This document shows positions 8,126 to 15,232 of a DNA stretch of 44,168 bases, piece by piece. Both the position numbers and the translations under genes were made by a program. The notes under the pieces were generated by a model. That model saw only the letters and a list, made by a program, of their open reading frames with translations, searched no databases and was not told the DNA's origin. The stretch's first letter is position 1. Each line of letters opens with the position of its first letter. The stretch comes from Gammaproteobacteria bacterium (GTDB lineage: Bacteria; Pseudomonadota; Gammaproteobacteria; Xanthomonadales; Marinicellaceae), in the NCBI GenBank assembly GCA_030430025.1, contig JAUIGR010000020.1:1-44168 (forward strand), in the 5' to 3' direction.

Positions 8126-9754
8126 ATGATTAGTGCCAATATCCCACAAACACCAACTGTAAATAATGAGCAGGTGAGAAATTATCAACCAGGTTCATTA
8201 GAAACCGTCTCTTTACAACAAAAAATGGATGAAATGTCTGCTGATATCATTGATATTCCATGTGTAATTAACGGTCAAAAAATCACTACTTCTCAAACTG
8301 AATCTATTGTAATGCCACATAACCATCAGCATGTTTTGGCTCACAGTCACATTGCTGGGCAGGTTGAACTTCAATTAGCGGTTGATGCAGCAGTTAAAGC
8401 ACAAGCTGATTGGCAAGCGATGCCTTGGCAATCACGTGCAGCTATATTTCTCAAAGCAGCAGATTTATTGGCTGGCCCTTATCGTGATGAAATAAATGCA
8501 GCAACGATGCATGGTCAGTCTAAAAACGTCTATCAAGCAGAGATTGACTCAGCCTGTGAGTTGATTGATTTTTTGCGGTTCAACGCAGCCTTTTATCAAC
8601 AAATAATGGAGCAGCAGCCGATATCTTCGACAGGTGTTTGGAACCAACTAGATTGGCGCCCGCTGGAGGGTTTTGTTCTCGCTATTACACCTTTTAACTT
8701 TACTGCCATTGCTGGTAATTTACCGGCTACCCCAGCGATGCTAGGGAACACTGTGGTTTGGAAGCCATCAGGCACACAAATGTATTCTGCTCATGTCATC
8801 ATGAAAGTATTCGGTGCTGCGGGTTTACCAGATGGTGTTATTAATATGGTTGCTGCAGATGGTCCAATTGCTGGTGCTGCATTGTTGCCAAGGCCTGAGT
8901 TGGCAGGAGTACATTTCACAGGTTCTACAGCTACTTTTCAGCATATTTATGCAGAGGTGGGAGGAAATATCAGTCGATATAATGGCTATCCTCGACTGGT
9001 GGGTGAAACAGGCGGAAAAGATTTTGTGTTTGCACATCAATCCGCCGATCCTGTTGCAGTAGCCACAGCACTGTCGCGTGGGGCCTTTGAATATCAGGGG
9101 CAGAAGTGTTCTGCTGCTTCTCGAGCCTATATTCCCAAGAGTTTGTGGCCAGAGGTTAAAACTCGTTTGGGTGAAGATCTGGCCAGTTTTAGAATGGGCA
9201 GTACACGAGATTTCAGTCATTTCATTAATGCAGTTATTGATGAGCGTTCATTTGACAAGATCAAATCATTCATTGATTATGCCAATACTTCAGAGGATGC
9301 TGATATTCTTTACGGTGGTGGTTGTGATAAAAGTGAAGGATATTTTATTGAACCCACTGTCATTGTGACCCAGAATCCCAAATTCAAAACCATGCAGGAA
9401 GAAATTTTTGGACCTGTTTTAACGGTATATGTCTATGACGAAAATGATTGGGAAGATACATTGACCTTGTGTGATAAAGGTTCGATTTATGCGCTTACAG
9501 GTGCTATTTTTGCCCAGAATCGTTATGTTATTAACCACATGGCAGATCGATTAAGACATGCTGCAGGGAATTTTTACATTAATGATAAACCGACAGGTGC
9601 TGTGGTTGGTCAACAGCCATTTGGTGGTGGCAGGGCTTCTGGAACCAATGATAAAGCGGGCAGTGCTCTCAATTTATATCGTTGGCTCTCGCCAAGAACG
9701 ATTAAGGAAACATTTGTTCCACCAATAGACTACCGTTATCCTTTTTTAGGCTAA
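8126..9754 (+). CDS. pruA: L-glutamate gamma-semialdehyde (1-pyrroline-5-carboxylate) dehydrogenase
   Basis: Oxidises glutamate semialdehyde to glutamate with NAD+, the second step of proline and the last of arginine/ornithine breakdown. It is an aldehyde dehydrogenase of the long eukaryote-like PruA type (542 aa), not fused to proline dehydrogenase. The catalytic elements are PFNFTAIAG (189-197), TGST (265-268), general base E294 in VGETGGKDF and nucleophile C328 in GQKCSAASR. ATG 8126 is taken; a TTG three codons earlier (8117) is possible. A TATAAT box at 8092-8097 lies upstream without a good -35. It appears monocistronic: a repeat precedes it and an inverted-repeat element starts 5 bases after the stop codon. 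No proline dehydrogenase gene is in the window. Confidence 0.9.
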   Translation: MISANIPQTPTVNNEQVRNYQPGSLETVSLQQKMDEMSADIIDIPCVINGQKITTSQTESIVMPHNHQHVLAHSHIAGQVELQLAVDAAVKAQADWQAMPWQSRAAIFLKAADLLAGPYRDEINAATMHGQSKNVYQAEIDSACELIDFLRFNAAFYQQIMEQQPISSTGVWNQLDWRPLEGFVLAITPFNFTAIAGNLPATPAMLGNTVVWKPSGTQMYSAHVIMKVFGAAGLPDGVINMVAADGPIAGAALLPRPELAGVHFTGSTATFQHIYAEVGGNISRYNGYPRLVGETGGKDFVFAHQSADPVAVATALSRGAFEYQGQKCSAASRAYIPKSLWPEVKTRLGEDLASFRMGSTRDFSHFINAVIDERSFDKIKSFIDYANTSEDADILYGGGCDKSEGYFIEPTVIVTQNPKFKTMQEEIFGPVLTVYVYDENDWEDTLTLCDKGSIYALTGAIFAQNRYVINHMADRLRHAAGNFYINDKPTGAVVGQQPFGGGRASGTNDKAGSALNLYRWLSPRTIKETFVPPIDYRYPFLG

Positions 9755-9758
9755 TAAA

Positions 9759-9979
9759 GACCTTTGCATAAACCGTGACTCAAGATAAAAAGTCTAAAAT
9801 CTTAAATTTCTGCGTCAGCAAACTTTGCAATAGCTGATGGCCTATACGGTTTTTATTCTTTGGCTTGTTGCCTGTAGCAAACCGCCAAAGAAACAAACTT
9901 GGCCTATTACATGTATTTGCTTCCTTGAACTTTAAGATTCTATCTCTTTTCCTCAATGATTCAGAATTATGCAAAGGTC
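9759..9979. mobile_element. 221-bp MITE-like inverted-repeat element
   Basis: Perfect 13-base terminal inverted repeats GACCTTTGCATAA (9759-9771) and TTATGCAAAGGTC (9967-9979) bound the element. The similarity continues imperfectly for about 35 more bases inward on each side. The centre holds a perfect 9-bp hairpin, TTCTTTGGC paired with GCCAAAGAA. No transposase can be encoded in this length, so it would be mobilised in trans. The termini resemble, from memory, ends of IS5-type elements, which is weak. No convincing target-site duplication is visible. It begins 5 bases after the pruA stop. The following stretch to 10100 shows nothing else recognisable. Confidence 0.6.
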
Positions 9980-10100
9980 ATAGTATAGAATTTATACTTA
10001 CGACCTTAAGGTATTTGGGTTCATTTTATAAAAGCACATAGTGATAAAATAAGTGTTAACTTTCAAGAAATGTTACAGTGCTTTTGGAACATGCTGAATT

Positions 10101-10724
10101 ATGCTAATTTCAGATTCACATCAATTTGTTTTTGTTCATATTCGTAAAGCTGCGGGTACGAGTTTGCGTCAAATTTTGGAGCAGGTGGCTTTACCAAAAA
10201 ATAATCATTGGTGGTTTAAGTTGCTTAGTCGCAATGGTTTTATAATTGATTATCATCGATTTAGCTTTAGAAAGCATGATCCTTTAATGTTGGCTGAAAA
10301 AAGTATGCCTGAAAATCTATTCAAACAGTATTTTAAATTCGCTTTTGTGCGAAATCCTTGGGATCGTCTAGTTTCTGAATATGAGTATATTAAAACTCAA
10401 CGCAACCATTCCCGGTATAAAAAACTGATGGCGATGTCCTTTGAGCAATACATTGAGTACCAAGCGCAAAGAGTGGCAGCGAGCCAATTGAATGCGCTCA
10501 TTAAAAAAGATGGTGAGTTAGGTATCGATTATATTGGTCGGTTTGAGCATTTGCATGATTCTTTGGCTGATATCAGTGGGCAAATAAAACTTGATTGTAC
10601 CCGTATCCCTCACATCAATAAACTCAACAAAGCCCCTTATCAAAGTTACTATACAAAAGAATCTGCTGAGAGAGTGGCTTTGTTGTGGTCGAAAGACATT
10701 GAAACTTTTGGTTACAAATTTTAA
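10101..10724 (+). CDS. Sulfotransferase family 2 domain protein
   Basis: Likely transfers sulfate from PAPS to a carbohydrate or other acceptor. The family's 5'-phosphosulfate-binding loop is seen as HIRKAAGTS (residues 13-21), and the 3'-phosphate-binding motif as FVRNPWDRLVSEY (82-94, with R84 and S92). The protein is short (207 aa) and lacks any signal peptide or membrane segment, so it is cytosolic rather than Golgi-like. No good ribosome binding site precedes ATG 10101. It stands between the MITE-like element and the rtcB leader, with no operon partner. CysQ at 7068 could remove its product PAP. The acceptor is unknown; such genes are often in polysaccharide islands, matching the rhamnose/mannose genes upstream. 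Confidence 0.85.
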   Translation: MLISDSHQFVFVHIRKAAGTSLRQILEQVALPKNNHWWFKLLSRNGFIIDYHRFSFRKHDPLMLAEKSMPENLFKQYFKFAFVRNPWDRLVSEYEYIKTQRNHSRYKKLMAMSFEQYIEYQAQRVAASQLNALIKKDGELGIDYIGRFEHLHDSLADISGQIKLDCTRIPHINKLNKAPYQSYYTKESAERVALLWSKDIETFGYKF

Positions 10725-10825
10725 TTGTGACGAAGGATTTATTAACTCAAAGTGAATAGATCCCTAAGGAAATGTTGACAGATACGTCAAATTTACAAAA
10801 AAAAAGTGAAAAAATAAAAAAATCA

Positions 10826-10853
10826 TTGACTGATTATCAGCAATTTCGATAAT
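10826..10853 (+). promoter_or_regulatory. Sigma-70 promoter with dyads, upstream of the rtcB leader
   Basis: TTGACT (10826-10831) and GATAAT (10848-10853) are separated by 16 bases. An 11-base dyad CTGATTATCAG (10830-10840) overlaps the end of the -35 box and enters the spacer. A second dyad, TTGAC-N6-GTCAA, lies at 10775-10790. Either could bind a regulator. The transcript would begin near 10860. Confidence 0.5.
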
Positions 10854-10925
10854 GGCGCTTACTTTGATGAGCGGATGGCCGCCATCCCAATATCTTTTAA
10901 AATACATCTTTTAATGGAGGCTTTT

Positions 10926-10958
10926 ATGAAAATACAACCTAATATTTACAATGCATAA
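10926..10958 (+). CDS. Ten-residue leader-type peptide
   Basis: ATG 10926 follows GGAGG (10916-10920) at ideal spacing and encodes MKIQPNIYNA before a TAA. The ribosome binding site is among the best in the window, which argues that the ORF is translated. The peptide has no run of a single amino acid of the classic attenuator type. It lies inside the terminated leader of rtcB and its initiation region can pair with an upstream hairpin. Confidence 0.35.
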   Translation: MKIQPNIYNA

Positions 10959-11019
10959 TACGCCTTTTGATCAAATTTGTTTGAAAGGTTAATTACACCT
11001 TTCAGACTTCAAAACGATA

Positions 11020-11050
11020 AAGCCTGAATGGTGTCATTCAGGCTTTTTTT
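11020..11050 (+). terminator. Strong intrinsic terminator upstream of rtcB
   Basis: An 11-bp perfect stem, AAGCCTGAATG (11020-11030) with CATTCAGGCTT (11035-11045), closes a 4-base loop. It runs into a T tract ending at 11050. It is 65 bases before the rtcB start codon, so rtcB expression needs readthrough, antitermination or a promoter inside that gap. Confidence 0.85.
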
Positions 11051-11115
11051 ATGCCTATTAAAAAGTCAGTTTATTTTTTACATGGGTTTGCCGTGTACTG
11101 AAAAGGAGATATGCC

Positions 11116-12315
11116 ATGGGCATACAACTAGAAATTAAAAAGGCACGAGTACCGATTAAGATTTATACGCAGGATATTGCACCACAGGCGATTGACCAGT
11201 TAGTCAATATTGCTAATTTACCAATCGTCCATCATCATGTGGCAGCTATGCCGGATGTACATTTGGGAATTGGTGCTACAGTTGGGTCAGTGATTCCAAC
11301 ATTGAACGCAGTGATCCCAGCTGCTGTTGGTGTCGATATCGGATGTGGTATGAATGCGGTGAGGACTAGTTTAACAGCCAGTGATTTACCAGATAATTTA
11401 TATAGCATTCGTCGTGAAATTGAAAAGCGAATACCAGTGGGCTTTACTCACCATGAGAGAACTGTGGTTAATCGTTCTACTGTCAATGGTTTGGATAAAC
11501 CATTGGATGATTTGGTAGGAAAACACCCGGCTATTATGAAGATGTTGAAAAATTTCAATCAAACCTGGCATCGACAGCTTGGTACTTTAGGTGGAGGTAA
11601 TCACTTCATTGAATTGTGTTTAGATGAAAACAATGATGTTTGGGTTATGTTGCACTCGGGTTCACGGGGTATTGGTAATGTCATTGGTCGTTATTTTATT
11701 AATATCGCAAAAAAAGATATGCAGAAGCATCAGCAGTATTTGCCTGATGTGAACTTGTCATACTTACGAGAAGGTACAGAGTACTTTGATGATTATGTAT
11801 CGGCAGTGGACTGGGCTCAAGAGTATGCTTGGGTTAATCGGCAGGAAATGATGAAGTTAGTTGTTGAGGCACTAAAAGCATCAAAGTTACCAGATTTTAC
11901 GTTGACAAAAAAAGCAATCAACTGTCACCATAATTATATTTCTCATGAAACTCACTTTGGTGAGAAAGTGATTGTTACTCGTAAAGGAGCCATCAGAGCA
12001 GGAAAGGGCGAATACGGCATCATACCAGGTTCTATGGGAGCCAAGTCCTATATTGTTAAAGGCAAAGGTTCTGTGATGAGTTTTTGTTCTTGTTCACATG
12101 GTGCAGGACGTAGCATGAGTCGATCGGAAGCCAAACGTTCATTCAATACTGTTGATTTGGATGAGCAAACACGTGGCGTTGAATGTCGTAAAGATAGAGG
12201 TATTTTGGATGAAATTCCAGGTGCCTACAAAGACATTGACCAAGTGATGGCTAACCAACGTGACTTAGTGGACATTGTTCACACCTTAAAACAGGTGGTT
12301 TGTGTTAAAGGTTAG
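11116..12315 (+). CDS. rtcB: RNA-splicing ligase RtcB (3'-phosphate/5'-hydroxyl RNA ligase)
   Basis: GTP- and Mn2+-dependent ligase joining RNA 3'-phosphate (or 2',3'-cyclic phosphate) and 5'-OH ends; in bacteria it is implicated in repair of cleaved tRNA and rRNA. Metal and guanylylation residues are present: PDVHLG (46-51), VDIGCGM (C77), GGGNHFIEL (H163), the HSGSRG block, and the guanylate-accepting histidine H328 in CSHGAGRSMS. The 399 aa length matches bacterial RtcB. GGAG precedes ATG 11116 with good spacing. Unlike E. coli there is no rtcA or sigma-54 activator rtcR beside it. Instead a terminated leader precedes it, and an unknown gene and a basic small gene follow. A 10-bp hairpin sits directly behind the stop codon. 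Confidence 0.95.
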   Translation: MGIQLEIKKARVPIKIYTQDIAPQAIDQLVNIANLPIVHHHVAAMPDVHLGIGATVGSVIPTLNAVIPAAVGVDIGCGMNAVRTSLTASDLPDNLYSIRREIEKRIPVGFTHHERTVVNRSTVNGLDKPLDDLVGKHPAIMKMLKNFNQTWHRQLGTLGGGNHFIELCLDENNDVWVMLHSGSRGIGNVIGRYFINIAKKDMQKHQQYLPDVNLSYLREGTEYFDDYVSAVDWAQEYAWVNRQEMMKLVVEALKASKLPDFTLTKKAINCHHNYISHETHFGEKVIVTRKGAIRAGKGEYGIIPGSMGAKSYIVKGKGSVMSFCSCSHGAGRSMSRSEAKRSFNTVDLDEQTRGVECRKDRGILDEIPGAYKDIDQVMANQRDLVDIVHTLKQVVCVKG

Positions 12316-12321
12316 TTTAAT

Positions 12322-12353
12322 CCCTCAAACGTTTCTTTAGAGTCGTTTGAGGG
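12322..12353 (+). repeat. 10-bp perfect hairpin behind rtcB
   Basis: CCCTCAAACG (12322-12331) and CGTTTGAGGG (12344-12353) pair perfectly around a 12-base loop. There is no T tract after it, so it is not a classical terminator. It may stabilise the rtcB mRNA 3' end or be a processing site. It also lies just before the ribosome binding site AGGAGA (12358-12363) of the next small ORF. Confidence 0.6.
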
Positions 12354-12369
12354 CAATAGGAGAATTGAG

Positions 12370-12489
12370 ATGATGAATGAACCATATGCAAAACAATTAG
12401 AAATATATAAATATCAAACAGTTAAATTTTTTTTAGAGAATAAATATGAACAAAAGATTACTCGACGATTTATTGTATTGCTTATCTGA
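12370..12489 (+). CDS. Possible 39-aa small ORF overlapping the next gene
   Basis: ATG 12370 follows AGGAGA with a 6-base gap, a far better initiation signal than that of the 318-aa gene starting at 12446. The ORF ends at TGA 12487-12489, overlapping that gene by 44 bases in another frame. The peptide begins MMNEPYAKQLEIYKYQ and ends RRFIVLLI, with no recognised family. It may be a coupling ORF that loads ribosomes for the downstream gene, or a small protein. Evidence is limited to the ribosome binding site and position. Confidence 0.3.
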   Translation: MMNEPYAKQLEIYKYQTVKFFLENKYEQKITRRFIVLLI

Positions 12490-13402
12490 AGACAAGGTTG
12501 TCGTTCACTATTTTAAAGACAAGTATTGTTTGTTTTTATTGCAACAATGTATCAAGCAAAAAACGAAAATACAGGCTTTAAAACAAGGTCCTATGGCCCA
12601 TTTGTTGCAAAAGCCGGTGATCAAAAAATGGTTAGCCAATTTTGGTAATCAGCAAGTTTCACCTTGGATGATCGATCAATTATGGGAACAAGATTTATAT
12701 CATTTTACTTTAACTTTAGGGTCTTGGGGTGGTCAGTCACACTCTTGGCAACAAACTTGTCGAAAAGGATATAATTTGGTGCTTCAATTGAATTTTTCAT
12801 CACAGCATGACAGATACTTAAGGCATTTGTCATTAAGTCAAGGCAACCAATTTAAGTGTGCTAACCATCCAATTCATGAGTATAAACAAACTATGGCTTG
12901 GGTAAGGTTAGATGTGGCTGATGACCTGTCGGAAGTGTTGATTGAAGAAGTACAGAATGATTGGCTCCGTCGAGCAATATATTGGCATCGGTTGTTGTCA
13001 GATCCTGAGAAACAAGATCAGGCTCAAAGTTATGGGTTTGTGAATTGGCAAAAATTGGATCAGTATGTACAGCAATTCATTGCTCCTTTATTGCCTATTT
13101 GGTATGAGGCGATGCTTTGTGTGACTTTGGAATTCATTAACAATACACTGGGTGCAAAACGCATTTATATGTACGAGCATGAGACAGGTTGTATTCTTAA
13201 ACAAATTGGACGATATGCTCAGCCACCGAAATCTTTATATACCAAACTACCAAAACAGTTTGGGTTTAAGTTAACTGGTCAGATGCCAAATTTTTTACGT
13301 AGTGAACCATTTGTTATGAAAAAAATCAAACAGCATGACAAGTTGGGCAAAACACTTTGGCATTTTTTAAATTTAAATATGGAGGAAATGAAGTATGCCT
13401 AA
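12446..13402 (+). CDS. Unrecognised 318-aa protein encoded between rtcB and the small non-stop-type gene
   Basis: I do not recognise a family with certainty. It is a soluble-looking protein rich in Trp, Gln and Lys without signal peptide or membrane segment. A conserved-looking block WVRLDVADDLSEVLIEEVQNDW (split, residues 152-173) is followed later by TLEFINNTLGAKRIYMYEHETG and a K-rich C-terminus. The IEEVQNDW element recalls the I/EEIQSDW motif of domains found in large polyvalent proteins of phages and plasmids, where it is also followed by a 'G-x-(D/K)-x-I' strand; this is a memory-based, weak resemblance. ATG 12446 has only AGAG as ribosome binding site, so coupling to the 39-aa ORF is possible. 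It overlaps the next gene by 8 bases, implying one operon with rtcB. Confidence 0.6.
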   Translation: MNKRLLDDLLYCLSEDKVVVHYFKDKYCLFLLQQCIKQKTKIQALKQGPMAHLLQKPVIKKWLANFGNQQVSPWMIDQLWEQDLYHFTLTLGSWGGQSHSWQQTCRKGYNLVLQLNFSSQHDRYLRHLSLSQGNQFKCANHPIHEYKQTMAWVRLDVADDLSEVLIEEVQNDWLRRAIYWHRLLSDPEKQDQAQSYGFVNWQKLDQYVQQFIAPLLPIWYEAMLCVTLEFINNTLGAKRIYMYEHETGCILKQIGRYAQPPKSLYTKLPKQFGFKLTGQMPNFLRSEPFVMKKIKQHDKLGKTLWHFLNLNMEEMKYA

Positions 13403-13649
13403 TGGTAACAGAAGAACAATCAGAAATCCTGTGGCTCAATCGGCCATTCTGCGCAAAGGCGGTGTGCATGATAAAAGTACAAAAGCCAAGCGACAAAAAA
13501 ACAAACAGGCGCTTAAGCGTCAATTACGACAAGGCCGGGCTGACCGGCCTTTTTTATGGTTATTGATTTGCAGTTGGATAGGTTCTTCAGTTTTATATTA
13601 CATGTCTATTTTACATAAAAGAGAATGGAACTATTTAAGGCGTTTGTAG
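13395..13649 (+). CDS. Very basic small protein with a terminator inside its gene and a hydrophobic tail (ArfA-like layout)
   Basis: ATG 13395 follows GGAGG at good spacing and overlaps the previous gene by 8 bases. Residues 1-51 carry 16 Lys/Arg and 2 Asp, with the block NPVAQSAILRKGG (11-23). Residues 54-68 form a hydrophobic, membrane-like segment and the protein ends at 84. A strong intrinsic terminator (13531-13555) covers codons 46-54, so most transcripts should end before any stop codon and the product of such mRNA would lack the hydrophobic tail. This matches the published logic of E. coli arfA, the backup ribosome-rescue factor made from a non-stop mRNA. I cannot align it convincingly with the ArfA motif, so a rescue role is inference. 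It could also be an ordinary gene whose C-terminus was extended. Confidence 0.6.
   Translation: MPNGNRRTIRNPVAQSAILRKGGVHDKSTKAKRQKNKQALKRQLRQGRADRPFLWLLICSWIGSSVLYYMSILHKREWNYLRRL
13531..13555 (+). terminator. Intrinsic terminator located within a coding sequence
   Basis: AAGGCCGG (13531-13538) and CCGGCCTT (13544-13551) pair perfectly around GCTGA and run into six T's (13550-13555). It is the only strong terminator at the end of the rtcB cluster. It lies 94 bases before the stop codon of the 84-codon gene rather than after it. Confidence 0.85.
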
Positions 13650-13738
13650 TCGGAAAATTAGACGTTTTTAATTTTTAAAAGTAACTTTTAGATCATTCAA
13701 TTCGTTGTACTAGAAGCAATTGCAAAAAGAGGTCGTTA

Positions 13739-15157
13739 ATGGAAACAGAATTGGGTAAGAATTCGCTGTGGTTCAGGTTGTGTGCTTTTTTATCACTTGC
13801 CGATGTCGAGGTATTGAGAGAAACAGGTCAGTATGACCGTATGTTGGCATATGCAATGGTTTTTAGGCAATTGGTGACTTTCGCATTCACTTTCTTATTA
13901 TTCTCTTATGGTGTGTCCTTATTTTTATCATCGGTAGCAGCGTATACCATCGGCTTTGTTTTTGCTCTGACACTGTTTTTTCTTGATCAAGCCATTATTG
14001 GCTCAGACTGGGCACTGAGAAACCCTTTTAAAAAAGGAATGCCATGGAGAATGATTTTTGGATTAATCCCACGTTTAGCTTATTCTTTAATCATTGCGGT
14101 TGGTTTGGCTACGTTAGCTGAAATTTCATTGCAGGCTAATGCCATTGATGAACGAATTCAAAAGGATGTGATTCAAAATAATCAAGAATATTTCAGTCGC
14201 ATGGCTGACTATGAAGCAGAGTTGGATACCACGGTTAATGCCACCGCGGAGAAAGTTGCATCCACCAGTCAACAAATTAATGCCATCAAAGCAAGACAAC
14301 AATTGATTAAAAATACTGAACAGGTTTACGATGAACAGACAATTGCCAGTAGTATTGATCATTATCGTGTGACACTAGAAGAGCTTCAACGTGATCAAAA
14401 AAATACCATAAATGCTATAGCAGAACAAAATGCAAGACTGAGCCAAACACGGCAGGACTATCAGTTTTGGTTTAACGAAGCAATCTTGGAGCGTACAGGA
14501 AAAGACGGTCGGGCCCCAACGGAAGGTCCAAAGTATCAAAGAGCTGTAAAAACTTACACTGAATTGGAGACAATGATTCCTGTCATTGAAGCAGAAATTG
14601 AAGCACAAAAACAGCGATTAACAATCATAGAAACAGATATTTTGACAACTAATGATCAGCTCAATGATTTACAATTGAAAAGTAATGCATTAAGTGAACA
14701 GTTCACGGAAGTAACTGTTAATGATGATCAATTGTCTCAGTTATCTACTCAGTTGAATGATTTGGAACAGCAATATGCCTTGCAAATTTCCGACAAGCAG
14801 CAAAGTCTGTCAGACTATAGACAAAAGTTAATCAATGACGGTTTATTTTATGAACAAAAGACAGGTTTGCTAGTCCGCTATCTGGCTTTGAATAAAATAC
14901 ATGCTGATCCACAGTTAGGTGATGTTGCTGTATTGTTCAGTACTATGCTGAAAATATTCTTCATTGCCATTGAGTTAATGCCGGTTATTATTAAATTGTT
15001 TTTTTCTCCATTCAGTTTTTATTCAGTAAGAATGTACCGAAAGATGCAGGTGGCTTTATTAGAGGAAAAGGCATTACTAGAAGCTGCTGAAAAACACTAC
15101 AGCGAAAATAGGTGTGATGTAGATCCCTCCTTGATCGCTGTAGAACAGAAGATTTAA
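13739..15157 (+). CDS. DUF4407-type membrane protein with a long coiled coil
   Basis: The 472-aa protein has three or four membrane helices in residues 35-130. A long charged coiled-coil region follows (about 135-355), including a conserved-looking RTGKDGRAPTEGPKY segment, and there is a final membrane segment near 395-415 before a short cytoplasmic tail. This layout and the N-terminal block ADVEVLRETGQYDR match, from memory, the DUF4407 family, whose function is unknown. AGAGGT precedes ATG 13739. It is 89 bases behind the basic small gene and separated from it by the embedded terminator, so it is probably transcribed on its own. The element at 15233 follows. No enzymatic motif is seen. Confidence 0.7.
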   Translation: METELGKNSLWFRLCAFLSLADVEVLRETGQYDRMLAYAMVFRQLVTFAFTFLLFSYGVSLFLSSVAAYTIGFVFALTLFFLDQAIIGSDWALRNPFKKGMPWRMIFGLIPRLAYSLIIAVGLATLAEISLQANAIDERIQKDVIQNNQEYFSRMADYEAELDTTVNATAEKVASTSQQINAIKARQQLIKNTEQVYDEQTIASSIDHYRVTLEELQRDQKNTINAIAEQNARLSQTRQDYQFWFNEAILERTGKDGRAPTEGPKYQRAVKTYTELETMIPVIEAEIEAQKQRLTIIETDILTTNDQLNDLQLKSNALSEQFTEVTVNDDQLSQLSTQLNDLEQQYALQISDKQQSLSDYRQKLINDGLFYEQKTGLLVRYLALNKIHADPQLGDVAVLFSTMLKIFFIAIELMPVIIKLFFSPFSFYSVRMYRKMQVALLEEKALLEAAEKHYSENRCDVDPSLIAVEQKI

Positions 15158-15232
15158 GTCTTATCTAATCGAAGATTTTTGTTTGACTACCCCAGAACTC
15201 AGAGTTAAGTAAAAACAATCTCTTATCGTTGT

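Larger units (their letters stand above)
10860..11050 (+). ncRNA. Structured leader RNA or terminated small transcript ahead of rtcB
   Basis: The stretch between the promoter and the terminator at 11020 contains several ordered elements. A 6-bp hairpin GGATGG/CCATCC lies at 10873-10887, with alternative pairing of GCGG with CCGC. A 10-codon ORF with a strong ribosome binding site lies at 10926. A 7-bp hairpin GAAAGGT/ACCTTTC lies at 10983-11003, and the terminator follows. Bases 10878-10885 (GCCGCCAT) can instead pair with 10914-10921 (ATGGAGGC) with one mismatch, hiding the ORF's ribosome binding site. This looks like either an attenuator controlling rtcB or an independent small RNA/peptide transcript of about 190 nt. 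No known riboswitch family is recognised. Confidence 0.4.

Noticed and set aside
7885-8139. 84-codon minus-strand ORF between cysQ and pruA
   Set aside because: It runs through the dispersed repeat, has no family resemblance or good ribosome binding site, and covers the pruA upstream region.
8825-9220. 131-codon minus-strand ORF inside pruA
   Set aside because: Antisense to the conserved dehydrogenase core, no initiation signal.
9780-9974. 64-codon minus-strand ORF
   Set aside because: It lies wholly inside the inverted-repeat element and is explained by its palindromic sequence.
10775-10780. Consensus TTGACA as the -35 of the rtcB leader promoter
   Set aside because: No acceptable -10 lies 16-18 bases downstream; the TTGACT/GATAAT pair at 10826-10853 is better.
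13357-13566. 69-codon ORF in another frame over the end of the 318-aa gene
   Set aside because: The 13395 frame has the GGAGG site and the basic/hydrophobic layout; this frame is a shadow.
13395-13649. Firm naming of the small gene as arfA
   Set aside because: The layout matches, but the ArfA sequence motif around KKGKGSYxRK is not seen, so the name is withheld.
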